Assembly (NCBI GenBank): GCA_903822185.1
Contig: CAIJOA010000030.1
Span: 151,278 to 215,277, forward strand
DNA from: an uncultured Rhodospirillales bacterium
GTDB lineage: Bacteria > Pseudomonadota > Alphaproteobacteria > ATCC43930 > CGMCC-115725
Length of the DNA stretch: 64,000 nucleotides
Direction: 5' to 3'
The first letter of the stretch is position 1, and the number at the start of each line of letters is the position of its first letter. A model generated the notes under the pieces. The model saw only the letters and a program-made list of their open reading frames with translations. It was not told the origin of the DNA and did not search any database. The position numbers and the translations under genes are program-made. Shown one piece after another: positions 40,055 through 48,865 of this stretch.

Positions 40055-40585
40055 TTAGTCGGGGGAGCCCGGCAGCCAGAGCACGAGATTATCGCCCCGG
40101 TCGGCGCGGCACAGAGTGATCTGTTGCATCGCGGGGCCTTGGGAGGTCTGAACCTGCTGACGGAGATCGCGACAGATTTCGCCGCGGTGCGAGCGATAGA
40201 CATCGCGCGCTGGCACGACCGAACCGCTGCCGTCTGCCGTAGTCCAAAGGATCGTCGTGCCGGTCGGCGCGGCGGCGGCGCGCATACTGGCCTCGGCCAT
40301 GCTCATTCTTGCCTCGGGGCTCAACGAAGACGACATCGGTGCGGCGACCACGGCGTCGGCGACCTGTTGGGTCATGATTGGGGATACGGGTTCCGCGATC
40401 GGACCGGGATAGGGGCCATTCGAGCGCACGACCACGGGCGGCGGCGCACGGTCGAGCAGCGCGCCGATAAATCCGGGTGGGTCGGGGCGTGTATAAGGCG
40501 CGCAGGCGGAAAGGGTCAGCGCCAAGGTCAAGCCGAGGCCTGGCAGCATCCATCCCGCTTTTGCGCTATGGTGGCGGCGATGCAT
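40055..40585 (-). CDS. Putative lipoprotein, 176 aa
   Basis: The start M-H-R-R-H-H-S-A-K-A-G-W leads to a hydrophobic stretch and lipobox L-T-L-S-A-C. A Pro-rich linker is followed by a small domain with two cysteines (E-I-C-R-D and T-L-C-R-A). GGAG stands eight bases before ATG 40585, which supports that start rather than 40549 or the long in-frame extension to 41056. Its ATG lies in an ATGCAT palindrome shared with the divergent gene. Family unknown. Confidence 0.7.
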   Translation of the reverse strand: MHRRHHSAKAGWMLPGLGLTLALTLSACAPYTRPDPPGFIGALLDRAPPPVVVRSNGPYPGPIAEPVSPIMTQQVADAVVAAPMSSSLSPEARMSMAEASMRAAAAPTGTTILWTTADGSGSVVPARDVYRSHRGEICRDLRQQVQTSQGPAMQQITLCRADRGDNLVLWLPGSPD

Positions 40586-41065
40586 GGTTCCGCGCTCCTT
40601 CGCTGGTTCATCAGCGCCATTCTTGTGCTCGCCGCGTGCGGCTCGGCTCAGGCGCAGTTTTATGATCTCGATGGCGTTTATCATTGCGTGACCGGCGACA
40701 ACGCCAATCCCGCTTGTCAGGCGGCTGCCACGAAGACGCCGCCCGTTCCCCCCCCGCCGCCGCCAGCTGGTCCGACCGTCGAGCAAGTGCTCGCGCGGGT
40801 CCGCACCCAAAAGGTAACGCCGGCCGATATTCAGTTGCTGCAGGAACATGCCGCTGCGAAAGAGCCGCGGGCGGTCGATGCTTTGGCTTGGTGCAAGCTC
40901 AACGGGTTGGGCGGTGCGCCGGACCCGGTGGCCGCTTTCATGCTCTATGGCGATGCGGCTCGGCTCGGCATCACGACCGCCAAGGCCAATCAGGTCGCCG
41001 TGTTCGAGACGCGACTCACGCCGGAGCAGCGTCAATTCGTGCTGGTGCATCAGCAAACCCAGTGA
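40580..41065 (+). CDS. Exported hypothetical protein, 161 aa
   Basis: A signal sequence (A-I-L-V-L-A-A-C-G-S-A-Q-A-Q) ends with both a possible lipobox (L-A-A-C) and a signal-peptidase I site (A-Q-A|Q). A polyproline linker (seven P or nearly so around residues 51-60) follows, then a helical, Sel1/TPR-like segment with A-V-D-A-L-A-W-C-K-L-N-G-L-G-G...A-F-M-L-Y-G-D-A-A. ATG 40580 or 40568 could be the start; neither has a strong ribosome site. Function unknown. Confidence 0.65.
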   Translation: MHGSALLRWFISAILVLAACGSAQAQFYDLDGVYHCVTGDNANPACQAAATKTPPVPPPPPPAGPTVEQVLARVRTQKVTPADIQLLQEHAAAKEPRAVDALAWCKLNGLGGAPDPVAAFMLYGDAARLGITTAKANQVAVFETRLTPEQRQFVLVHQQTQ

Positions 41066-41163
41066 CGCGCCATAGCGCCTCGCCCTCAGATCGGAATTAC
41101 GACAATCGGGTGAGTCTGGGCGATTATGGTGAATGGATCGTTAACGGCCTGCCGTAAGCAGGT

Positions 41164-41427
41164 TTAGCACTTCACAAGCGAGCAAAGGCGCGCACGGTAT
41201 TCCTGCAATTCGGCGTGATGGGCCTTGAGGCCATCGACGATCTGCGGATTTGCCATGGCGTAGGAACGCGCGTTCTCGATTGCGTCATGGGCGAAATCTC
41301 GCGCCGAGGTTTCGTAAGATGCGCGGCTGCCGCCGGTAAACGAGCCGACGCTGAGCGAGGGCAGGCCGCCAATGAGATAGATCGGTGCTGCCGCCATCAG
41401 TAGCGCAATCACAAAAGCTCTCATCAT
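41164..41427 (-). CDS. Small exported hypothetical protein, 87 aa
   Basis: The product begins with an N-terminal hydrophobic segment (M-R-A-F-V-I-A-L-L-M-A-A-A-P-I-Y-L-I) and a Ser/Gly-rich stretch, then a charged helix ending C-S-L-V-K-C. It could be a signal-anchored envelope protein. It has codon use like its neighbours, but no family is recognised. The interval before it (41066-41163) shows nothing clear. Confidence 0.55.
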   Translation of the reverse strand: MMRAFVIALLMAAAPIYLIGGLPSLSVGSFTGGSRASYETSARDFAHDAIENARSYAMANPQIVDGLKAHHAELQEYRARLCSLVKC

Positions 41428-41497
41428 GTCGCTCCATCAAGGCCGTTGACGCTTTGGGCATGAAGTTGCAAGCATCGCGCCAACGTCGGAAACGGTT

Positions 41498-42154
41498 ATG
41501 TTTCCTGTTGTTTTTCAAACGGAGCCAAGCCGAGTGTCAGATTTGCCGACAGGGGTAAAGGATGCGGACGCCGCCCGTTGGGACGCCTACTACGACGCCA
41601 CGGCGGGTAGGCCGCCGCGCCTCACGCTGTTAACGGCGCTCGATCGGTTCGACAGCGTGTTGCCGCGTTGTGCGGTCGATCTCGGTTGCGGTGACGGGCG
41701 AGACACCATCGCGCTTTTGTCGTGCGGCTGGTCAGTGATCGCGATCGATGCGGCGCCAAGTGCTGTCGAGCGCCTCGCGGCGCGTTCGGACCTGCCGAAG
41801 AATGCCGTTTTGACGACACGATGCGGAAAGTTTGAAACGACGGAGTGGCCGGCCGTCGATTTGGTCAATTCGAGCTTCGCCTTGCCGCTTTGTCCGCCCG
41901 ACGCATTTCCAGCGCTATGGGATAAAATTACCCAATCGCTCAAGCCGGACGGGCGGTTCGCCGGCCAACTGTATGGTAGTCGCGACAGCTGGGCTGGACG
42001 GGAAGGTGTGACGGTCTTCGAGCGCGAGAACGCCCGTCAACTGTTCCAAGACTATGAGATTGAGCTATTCGACGAAGAAGAAACCGACAGCGTGACGCCG
42101 CGCGGCGACGCGAAACATTGGCACATATTTCACGTCGTCGCGCGGAAACGCTGA
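41498..42154 (+). CDS. Class I SAM-dependent methyltransferase (TehB-like)
   Basis: The 218-residue cytosolic protein has the SAM motif V-D-L-G-C-G-D-G-R-D-T at about residues 60-70 and the D-L-V-N-S-S-F-A-L-P motif IV-V region, as in TehB/thiopurine-type methyltransferases. The start may be ATG 41498 or GTG 41534; the latter begins V-S-D-L-P-T. Substrate unknown. Confidence 0.8.
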   Translation: MFPVVFQTEPSRVSDLPTGVKDADAARWDAYYDATAGRPPRLTLLTALDRFDSVLPRCAVDLGCGDGRDTIALLSCGWSVIAIDAAPSAVERLAARSDLPKNAVLTTRCGKFETTEWPAVDLVNSSFALPLCPPDAFPALWDKITQSLKPDGRFAGQLYGSRDSWAGREGVTVFERENARQLFQDYEIELFDEEETDSVTPRGDAKHWHIFHVVARKR

Positions 42155-42155
42155 A

Positions 42156-42368
42156 TTACCAGTGGCGATGACCACGACCACCGCCGCCGCCGAGATACAC
42201 GGTCGGCCCATAATAAGCAGGGGCAGCGTAGTAGGCGGGCGCCGGCGCTGCGTAATAGCCACCGCCGCCGCCGTAATAAGGCGCGGGATACGCAACGCAA
42301 CCGCCGAGACCAAGCGCCACCATGCCGGTCAAAAGCACATATTTGATATGGCGCGAATTCAAACGCAT
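42156..42368 (-). CDS. Small Gly/Tyr-rich lipoprotein, 70 aa
   Basis: Signal sequence with lipobox L-G-L-G-G-C, then a low-complexity tail of Y-Y-G-G-G-G-G and A-P-A-Y-Y repeats ending G-H-R-H-W. TTAGGAG is upstream of ATG 42368. Similar short Gly/Tyr-rich outer-membrane lipoproteins occur widely in Rhizobiales and Rhodospirillales; function unknown. Confidence 0.72.
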   Translation of the reverse strand: MRLNSRHIKYVLLTGMVALGLGGCVAYPAPYYGGGGGYYAAPAPAYYAAPAYYGPTVYLGGGGGRGHRHW

Positions 42369-42547
42369 CGACTGAACTCCTAAAATCAACGCTCCGGCCG
42401 ATGGAAGACGGCGTTGGCGTTCTTATCCTTGTCCAACCGACAACGGACGAGATCCGTGTTTTGTTCAATTCGATTTTGCGAAGAAAACTTGGCCTTATTA
42501 CTTACACATTGATCTGCCCCCATGAAGCTCATTGGTGGAGAGCGATC

Positions 42548-43012
42548 ATGAGTGTTGGATTTATCGACGGAAATCAGCGTCACCTTTCTGCCGCAATCTC
42601 GCCGGCTGTTTCGCTGCATCAGCTTTGGTCATGGTCTGCACCATGGCTGTTCGGTGCGGTCTTGGTGCTTGTCGCGCTGCTCGGTTTTTGGACCGCCAGC
42701 GGTGCCGATGACGGTGGAACCTATCTCTTCGGATTCGCGGCCTCTGGCTTGGCGCTTGTTTTATTGTTGTGGACGCTGAGCAGCGGTACGACGCCTCAGC
42801 TGCGTGCGACAGCCGATTCGGATACGCTGGTGATTGAGATATCCATTCTGGTCGTGCTGGCCTTTGGCGGCGTTATCGGCGCAGCTTTGACCGATAGCGT
42901 TGCGATTGCCGGTGCCGGTTATGGCCTTGCCGCCGCAAGCGTTGGTCTGATTTTTTGGAATCTCAAACAGTACTTCGATCGTTCCGAACAGTCGGACGAT
43001 ATCTATCGTTGA
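42548..43012 (+). CDS. Small integral membrane protein, 154 aa
   Basis: Four hydrophobic segments are visible (around residues 31-50, 61-80, 95-115 and 120-137), with a short charged C-terminus. GGAG precedes ATG 42548; an upstream in-frame extension would be poorly composed. No conserved motif is recognised. It overlaps the convergent flavoprotein gene by ten bases. Confidence 0.68.
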   Translation: MSVGFIDGNQRHLSAAISPAVSLHQLWSWSAPWLFGAVLVLVALLGFWTASGADDGGTYLFGFAASGLALVLLLWTLSSGTTPQLRATADSDTLVIEISILVVLAFGGVIGAALTDSVAIAGAGYGLAAASVGLIFWNLKQYFDRSEQSDDIYR

Positions 43013-44247
43013 GCGAGCCAGTGGGCGGCGCCTAAACCGGCAGTGCGGCCCAAGGCGAAACAAGCGGTCAGCAGATAGCCGCCGGTGATCGTCTCCCAAT
43101 CCAGCATCTCGCCAGCGCAAAATACGCCCGGCTTTGCCTGCAGCATCAAATCATCGGTCAGCGCGTCGAAAGCAACGCCGCCAGCGGTACTGATTGCCTC
43201 CGCAACCGGGCGCGGTGCGCGAAGGCGGATCGGCAATGATTTGATCGCAAGCGCCAAAGCTTCCGAATCATCGAACGTCGCGGCTGGTACACATTCCCGC
43301 AACAATCCCGCTTTGGCGCCGGACAAGCCGGTGGCGCGGTGCAAATGGGTCGAGAAGGACTTGCTGCCTTTTGGCCGCGATAGGGCATCGGCGATGGCGG
43401 TGACGTCTCGATCGGGAAGTAAATCGAGGGTCAGTTCTGACCAGCCATCGCGTTCGATAGCGTCCCGCAGCGATGCGCCCAGGGCATAGATCAGACTGCC
43501 TTCAATGCCGGTTTCCGTGACGACGAATTCGCCTTGCCGGCTGACGCCGAACGCGGAGGCGACTACCGATTTGACCGGCGCGCCGGCGAAACGCGTTTGG
43601 AAATGATCGCTCCACCCGACATCGAAGCCGCAATTGGCGGGACGCAACGGCGTGATCGCGACGCCAACGTCATCAAGGATCGGCGCCCACGCCGCATCGG
43701 AACCAAGTTTCGGCCAGCTCGCCCCGCCCAGCGCCAAGATCACTGCATCGGCTTTGAATCCTGTCTCGCCGGACGGCGTGGCAAAGTTGAGATCGCCCGA
43801 GTTCGTCCAGCCCTGCCAGTTGTGACGCAGATGAAAGCGGACGCCTTGGCTCCGCAAACGCCGCAGCCAGGCACGAAGCAACGGCGCGGCCTTGAAATCG
43901 GTTGGGAATATCCGCCCCGAGCTGCCGATGAAAGTATCGACGCCGAGGTCTTTAGCCCAATCCCGAAGCTGTTGCGGCCCGAAAGCGGTGACAAGCGGCG
44001 CTAGTTTTTCCCGCTGGGTTCCATATCGATCCAGCAGACGCTCCAAGGGTTCCGAGTGGGTAAGGTTGAGGCCACCTTTACCGGCCAAGAGGAATTTACG
44101 CCCGACCGTCGGCATCGTATCGAACAGGTGGATATCAGCGATGCCTTCGCCGGCCAGCGTTTCGGCCGCCATCAGGCCGGCCGGACCCCCACCAATAATC
44201 GCGACAATCGGAAGAGGCTGTTTCAAAAGCGTGAAGCCAAACGGCAT
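43003..44247 (-). CDS. HI0933/YhiN-family FAD-binding oxidoreductase
   Basis: The 414-residue flavoprotein has I-I-G-G-G-P-A-G-L-M-A-A near residues 17-28, R-K-F-L-L-A-G-K-G-G-L-N-L-T-H-S typical of the HI0933/aminoacetone-oxidase-like family, and a late G-V-x-F-D-A-L-T...P-G-V-F-C-A-G-E-M-L-D-W-E. Substrate unknown; cytosolic. It is not part of the polyene cluster's core set but abuts it. Confidence 0.88.
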   Translation of the reverse strand: MPFGFTLLKQPLPIVAIIGGGPAGLMAAETLAGEGIADIHLFDTMPTVGRKFLLAGKGGLNLTHSEPLERLLDRYGTQREKLAPLVTAFGPQQLRDWAKDLGVDTFIGSSGRIFPTDFKAAPLLRAWLRRLRSQGVRFHLRHNWQGWTNSGDLNFATPSGETGFKADAVILALGGASWPKLGSDAAWAPILDDVGVAITPLRPANCGFDVGWSDHFQTRFAGAPVKSVVASAFGVSRQGEFVVTETGIEGSLIYALGASLRDAIERDGWSELTLDLLPDRDVTAIADALSRPKGSKSFSTHLHRATGLSGAKAGLLRECVPAATFDDSEALALAIKSLPIRLRAPRPVAEAISTAGGVAFDALTDDLMLQAKPGVFCAGEMLDWETITGGYLLTACFALGRTAGLGAAHWLAQR

Positions 44248-44326
44248 CGGCGCCGTGTCAGCGAGAGGCGAGCAATGTTAGTCATGGGCACATGAATAGA
44301 GGTTACGGCTCGTGCGTCCAGTAGTG

Positions 44327-45004
44327 TTACGGCAGAAGGAGCGTTTCTTGCTGCAAGACGGCAGTCGCTTCATCAAGGCCCGCCCTGGTCGGCGACGTCA
44401 AAGCGAGGGACAAAGAATAAGCGGCGCCGCATCTTTGATGCCGGAATAGCCAGGGCCGATTGGCTATCTGTCGTGAAGACAAGTCTTTGACCGATCCGAA
44501 ATGGTCCGTCGGCGCGAGAACCTCGGCGAAACTCACATCCCGTGCCTTCGCGAAGGCTTCGCGCAGTGTCCAAATCCGATAAAACGCAGCGCTACCTTCT
44601 TGCTGAACGCTTTGCTGCTCTTGCGCGCCGAAGATGCGCTCCGCGATCTGCCGATAAGCTCGCGTCGTCTTTTCATGCTCCACGTCTATCCCGATGGGAC
44701 CGATATCGGTGAGCGCGGCAGCGACGAGGTCGTCGCTGTGACTGATGCTGATGTCGAAAACGACATTTCCCAGCCGCCCATTCGGCCGTCCCGCAGGCGA
44801 TGTTTCGATTTCAAAAGCCTCAGGGGTTGCGACGCCCGACTGGCGAACCAAAGCCCGTATCAAGGCGCGTCCGGCAAGACTCTGCAGCGACCGCGCCGGG
44901 CGTTTATAGCGTTCGGCATGATGCTGATCCTCGGCCGTCGCAAGGGCTTCGATGAAAGACCGCGTGTTCGATTGTGACAAATCGCAATGGCAATATCGAA
45001 GCAT
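44327..45004 (-). CDS. 4'-phosphopantetheinyl transferase (Sfp type)
   Basis: The 225-residue protein has the two Sfp motifs, I-G-I-D-V-E in the middle and W-T-L-R-E-A-F-A-K-A (variant of W-x-x-K-E-A) about 40 residues later, plus the substrate-side S-x-S-H-S-D. It attaches phosphopantetheine from CoA to a carrier-protein serine. Next to the polyene cluster, its likely partner is the ACP at 61119-61394. The KE to RE change in the second motif is uncommon but conservative. Confidence 0.85.
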   Translation of the reverse strand: MLRYCHCDLSQSNTRSFIEALATAEDQHHAERYKRPARSLQSLAGRALIRALVRQSGVATPEAFEIETSPAGRPNGRLGNVVFDISISHSDDLVAAALTDIGPIGIDVEHEKTTRAYRQIAERIFGAQEQQSVQQEGSAAFYRIWTLREAFAKARDVSFAEVLAPTDHFGSVKDLSSRQIANRPWLFRHQRCGAAYSLSLALTSPTRAGLDEATAVLQQETLLLP

Positions 45005-45138
45005 TGTTCCGGCGATGCGTTGGGTGGATCTGAAGCCGCCGTGACATTACAGCGTATCGGCGAACGGCAATCATCTATTTACCCGGATGGTCGCGGTCTT
45101 TCCTGGCAAACCGGAGGCCGGACCAGTAAACCGCTTGG

Positions 45139-45780
45139 ATGATCCGCACGCTGAAAGCGATTGCCTTACTAAGCCTCGGCGGCTGTTTTGTGCTGATTCA
45201 TGCTTTGCTGGAGCACAGCAGTTGGAGCCAAGCCGCGGCAATGGTCGGGGCGCTTCAGCTGAGTGTCCTCTTTGCCCTCGTTTTCCTGCGGTTTTCTTGG
45301 CGGTACAAAGGCTGGCTGATGCTTGGCGTGACCATCATGCTTGTGATCGCCGCCTTGCATGCCGGTGAACAGAGCTTGCTGGCGGTACCGGGAATCCCGC
45401 ACGCCATCGCTTTCTTTCTTTTGTTGCTACTTTTCGGCTCGTCGCTTCGCGCCGGCCATGAACCCTTCATCACGGCGGGCGTGCGCCGGATTCAAGATCC
45501 TTTGCCGCCCGGTCTGCCGGCCTATACGCGCAACGTCACGTGGGCCTGGTGCATCTTTTTTACGGCTCAGCTCGTGACGTCGTTAATTTTGTTTCTGTGG
45601 TTTTCGGACGAGGTTTGGTCGTTCTTTGTCACAAGCCTAAACCTGCCCTTGGTGTTGGCGATGTTCGCCGCCGAATATGCTTACCGTGTCGCGTTCGTTC
45701 CCAATCGGCCGCGGGCCAATCTTGCGAAAGTGATTCGCGCTTTCTCTTATGCGCCCGAACGCGATGGGAGCAAGGTTTAG
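45139..45780 (+). CDS. COG4648-like membrane protein of aryl polyene clusters (copy 1)
   Basis: The 213-residue protein has five to six membrane helices. G-H-E-P-F-I-T follows a Leu-rich helix, then V-R-R-I-Q-D-P-L-P-P...Y-T-R-N-V-T-W-A-W-C-I-F-F. The same order (G-H-E-P-I-L-T, G-P-L-P-P, H-T-R-R-V-T-W-L-W-C-F-Y-F) occurs in the protein at 60456-61118, so they are paralogues at the two edges of the cluster. Homologues occur in aryl polyene gene sets; biochemical role unknown. It overlaps the convergent flavoprotein by four bases. Confidence 0.75.
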   Translation: MIRTLKAIALLSLGGCFVLIHALLEHSSWSQAAAMVGALQLSVLFALVFLRFSWRYKGWLMLGVTIMLVIAALHAGEQSLLAVPGIPHAIAFFLLLLLFGSSLRAGHEPFITAGVRRIQDPLPPGLPAYTRNVTWAWCIFFTAQLVTSLILFLWFSDEVWSFFVTSLNLPLVLAMFAAEYAYRVAFVPNRPRANLAKVIRAFSYAPERDGSKV

Positions 45781-47090
45781 GCCGCCTCGCTCGCGGCGGC
45801 TTGGACGCTACGGCGGCGCTGTCGCCACGCGGTGAAGCTCGCTTTGGCCAGGCCGATGCTCTGTATATAGTAGATCGCCTTGAACGCCAGAAGGCGAAGG
45901 CCGATGGGCGTGTTGCGGAAAACATCGCCCGCCAAAACCGAGAGAATCGCTTCTTCGATTCTGAAGCTGTTGCGCGGCACCATCAGCAGATTGCGCAACG
46001 CCGGCATCGGTGCGCGGTAAATGTACCAGGAATAAGAATTGATGCCGTGACGGATCGTGGCGTCGAACTTCTTGAGAGCCCGCGCTGCTTTCTCCGGTTG
46101 ATGCAGGCATGTGCTGACGGCTTCGGCGCCTTCGAAGCCGCTGTTCATGGCGAGATAAACGCCCGTCGAGAAAAGCGGATCGATGAAGGCGAAAGCATCG
46201 CCCAGCATGATGTAGCTTTTCCCGACCATATGGCCGGCACGATAGGAATAATTGCCCGTGGCCGTCACTTCGGAGGCGAGTTCCGCGTCCTTCAGCCGCT
46301 CTGTCAGGCCGGGGCAGGTTGCGATGGTCGCCATGAAGAAATCGGCGATGTCGCCTTTGCGGGATTTCATATATTGCGGCGAGCAGACGGCGCCGACGCT
46401 TGTCGTGCCGTCGGACAGCGGGATGAACCAGAACCAGCCGCTATCGAACCAGAACAGCGAAATATTTCCCTCGGCCGTGCCGCAATTCCGCCGCGCGCCG
46501 GTGAAGTGACCGAACATGGCCGCGGTGTTGTGGCGATGATTGCGTTTTACGACATCGAATTTCTTCGCCAGCAGCGTATCGCGTCCCGAGGCATCGACGA
46601 GGAATTTGGCGTGCCAACGCCGCGCCGTGCCGTCTTTGTCTTTGCCGGTGGCGATCGCGCCGCCTTCCGGCGGGAACTCCACGTCCATGACGCGGCATTC
46701 CTCGATGACGTCCGCGCCTTTGGCGGCGGCATTCTTCAGAAGGATATGATCGAACTCCGATCGCCGGACTTGATAGGCACCGGGGAAGTTCTTGTCCCAG
46801 GCATTGGCGAATTTGAATTCGACGGTTTTCTTGTGGTAGCTCGAGACGAACTCCGCGCCGAATTTCGGCATGCCGATCGCATCGACTTCTTCCTTCACGC
46901 CCAGCTTTTCCAGCAGAGGCAGGTTAAAGGGGAGGAGCGATTCGCCGATGTGGAAGCGCGGGTGCTTTTCCTTTTCGACCAGAACCACGTTTTCGCCGCG
47001 CTCAGCGAGAAGCGCGGCAATCGTCGATCCGGCCGGGCCGCCGCCCACAACGAGGACGTCGCAATGGATGTTGGCATTCATTTCGGGCAA
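45777..47090 (-). CDS. Flavin-dependent halogenase-like oxidoreductase A
   Basis: The 437-residue FAD protein has G-G-G-P-A-G near residues 16-21, H-P-R-F-H-I-G-E-S-L-L-P at 43-54, a lysine in G-M-P-K-F-G-A-E-F (K76, near the position of the catalytic lysine of tryptophan halogenases) and W-F-W-F-I-P at 219-224, matching the halogenase W-x-W-x-I-P. These suggest flavin-dependent halogenation, but related hydroxylases and reductases share parts of this pattern. TTG 47090 is supported by AAGGTG; ATG 47081 is the alternative. By eye it is about two-thirds identical to the protein at 47533-48831. Confidence 0.83.
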   Translation of the reverse strand: MPEMNANIHCDVLVVGGGPAGSTIAALLAERGENVVLVEKEKHPRFHIGESLLPFNLPLLEKLGVKEEVDAIGMPKFGAEFVSSYHKKTVEFKFANAWDKNFPGAYQVRRSEFDHILLKNAAAKGADVIEECRVMDVEFPPEGGAIATGKDKDGTARRWHAKFLVDASGRDTLLAKKFDVVKRNHRHNTAAMFGHFTGARRNCGTAEGNISLFWFDSGWFWFIPLSDGTTSVGAVCSPQYMKSRKGDIADFFMATIATCPGLTERLKDAELASEVTATGNYSYRAGHMVGKSYIMLGDAFAFIDPLFSTGVYLAMNSGFEGAEAVSTCLHQPEKAARALKKFDATIRHGINSYSWYIYRAPMPALRNLLMVPRNSFRIEEAILSVLAGDVFRNTPIGLRLLAFKAIYYIQSIGLAKASFTAWRQRRRSVQAAASEAA

Positions 47091-47258
47091 AGGCGCACCT
47101 TGAAGGAGGGGAAGCGGGAAATGTTCGGGCAGCCAGGATAGATGTTAGCTAAACATTATCATCGAAAACGCCCGATCGCAAAGCAGCGTCGATAGCCGTA
47201 CGCGGCAAGATCTCGGTCTGCGGATCGCGGCCAAAGATAATTGCTATGTATGGGAGTG

Positions 47259-47333
47259 TGGTGCCGGATGAGGGGATTGAACCCCCGACCTTCGGTTTAC
47301 AAAACCGCTGCTCTACCGCTGAGCTAATCCGGC
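47259..47333 (-). tRNA. tRNA-Thr (anticodon TGT)
   Basis: The minus strand folds into a full cloverleaf: acceptor GCCGGAT/ATCCGGC with discriminator A and encoded CCA (47259-47261), D-arm GCTC/GAGC, anticodon loop TTTGTAA with anticodon TGT, T-loop TTCAATC. A weak candidate promoter (TTGCGT, 17 bases, TAGGTT on the minus strand, 47362-47390) lies upstream. The gene sits between the two divergent flavoprotein paralogues. Confidence 0.95.
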
Positions 47334-47532
47334 ATGCCGTCGCCGTCGGCATCGAGAACCCAACCTAAATCGGGCAGCTTCATGACGCAACGCTGGGGCG
47401 TAAATAAACCCGATTGGGGTGCGTTGGTTGCCATTCGTGAGGGTGGATATCGTTGATCTGAATTGGTAATCTGGACGGGTAGGTTGGTTTTGTGCCGCCG
47501 TGACGCTCTCCATGACCTGATGCAGATTGTCG

Positions 47533-48831
47533 ATGACGATGACCAACGACTCAATAAGCTGTGACGTTCTCGTGGTTGGCGGTGGTCCCGCCGGTGCGAC
47601 CATTGCCGCCTTGTTGGCGGAACGGGGAAAGAACGTCGTCGTCGTCGAGAAAGAGCATCATCCGCGCTTTCACATCGGCGAATCGCTGCTGCCGATGAAT
47701 CTCATGCTGTTCGACAAGCTGGGCCTCCGGGAGGAGGTCGAGCGGATTGGCATGATCAAATACGGCGCCGAGTTCATTTCGCCCTACCATAATAAATCGA
47801 TCACCTTCGATTTCGCGAATGCGAGCGACAAGAATTTCCCCTTCGCTTATCAGGTCCGGCGTTCGGAATTGGACGAGATTTTGTTCAATTACGCGAAGGG
47901 CAAAGGCGCGAATACGATCGAGGGATGCCGCATCGAAGCCGTCGAGTTTCCGCGCGAAGGCGGCGTGACGGCCAAGGGACGCACCGACGACGGTGAAGAG
48001 AAGGCGTGGAACGCGAAATTCCTCGTCGATGCTTCCGGCCGCGATACGCTGCTCGCAACCCAACTGGGCATCAAGCAACGCAACCGCCGCCATAACAGCG
48101 CGGCGATGTTCGGGCACTTCAGCGGTGCGCACCGGCTCGAGGGCAAAGCCGAAGGCAACATCACCATCTTCTGGTTCGACAAAGGATGGTTCTGGTTCAT
48201 CCCGTTGGTCGATGGCAGCACGAGCGTCGGCGCGGTGTGCCGCCCGGAATATTTCAAATCGCGCCAAGGCGACCTCGACGCCTTTTTCAGAGACACCATC
48301 GCCATGTGTCCGGCGATTGCGGATCGGTTGAAAGACGCCACGTTGCTGTCGCCCGTCACGGGCGCCGGCAACTATTCCTACCGGGCCGAGCGCATGACCG
48401 GCGATCGCTTCATCATGCTGGGCGATGCCTTCGCCTTTATCGATCCGATTTTTTCGGCCGGCGTGTTCTTTGCGATGAACAGCGCTTTCATCGGCGCCGA
48501 TACGGTCGAAACCTGTCTCGATCGCCCGCGGAAAGCAGCGGCAGCGCTGCGTCATTTCGATGCTCAAACGCGCCGCGGTATCGATACTTTCTCCTGGTAT
48601 ATCTATCGCGCGACCCGGCCGGCGTTGCGCAACATGTTCATGTCCCCGCGCAACATTCTCGGCATCGAGGAAGCAATGCTTTCTTTGCTTGCCGGCGATG
48701 TCTTCCGGCGCTCCACCGTCCGGGCCAGGCTCTATATCTTCAAGCTGATTTATTACATCTCAAGCATCTTGGCGCCGCGCCAATCTTTCGAGGCTTGGCG
48801 CCGGCAACGGCGTAACTTACAGGCGGGATGA
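47533..48831 (+). CDS. Flavin-dependent halogenase-like oxidoreductase B
   Basis: The 432-residue paralogue of the protein at 45777-47090 has the same motifs: G-G-G-P-A-G, H-P-R-F-H-I-G-E-S-L-L-P, a lysine in G-M-I-K-Y-G-A-E-F (about K76) and W-F-W-F-I-P (about 219-224), then L-G-D-A-F-A-F-I-D-P-I-F-S-A-G-V. It opens a plus-strand run with the PlsC acyltransferase and GT2 genes. ATG 47533 or 47539; no good ribosome site is seen. The duplicate may have split functions, for example two positions on a polyene ring, or one halogenase and one oxidase. Confidence 0.83.
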   Translation: MTMTNDSISCDVLVVGGGPAGATIAALLAERGKNVVVVEKEHHPRFHIGESLLPMNLMLFDKLGLREEVERIGMIKYGAEFISPYHNKSITFDFANASDKNFPFAYQVRRSELDEILFNYAKGKGANTIEGCRIEAVEFPREGGVTAKGRTDDGEEKAWNAKFLVDASGRDTLLATQLGIKQRNRRHNSAAMFGHFSGAHRLEGKAEGNITIFWFDKGWFWFIPLVDGSTSVGAVCRPEYFKSRQGDLDAFFRDTIAMCPAIADRLKDATLLSPVTGAGNYSYRAERMTGDRFIMLGDAFAFIDPIFSAGVFFAMNSAFIGADTVETCLDRPRKAAAALRHFDAQTRRGIDTFSWYIYRATRPALRNMFMSPRNILGIEEAMLSLLAGDVFRRSTVRARLYIFKLIYYISSILAPRQSFEAWRRQRRNLQAG

Positions 48832-48865
48832 TCGGCTTGCGTGCTGGAATCATGAATCGGTTCGC

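Noticed and set aside
45540..47141. Long plus-strand frame over flavoprotein A
   Set aside because: It is the reverse shadow of a gene with FAD and W-x-W-x-I-P motifs; its own translation has no recognisable domain.
47259..47333. tRNA-Thr as an att site of an integrated element
   Set aside because: No integrase, no repeated tRNA 3' end and no phage genes are visible in the window. The idea is kept only as a weak comment on cluster history.
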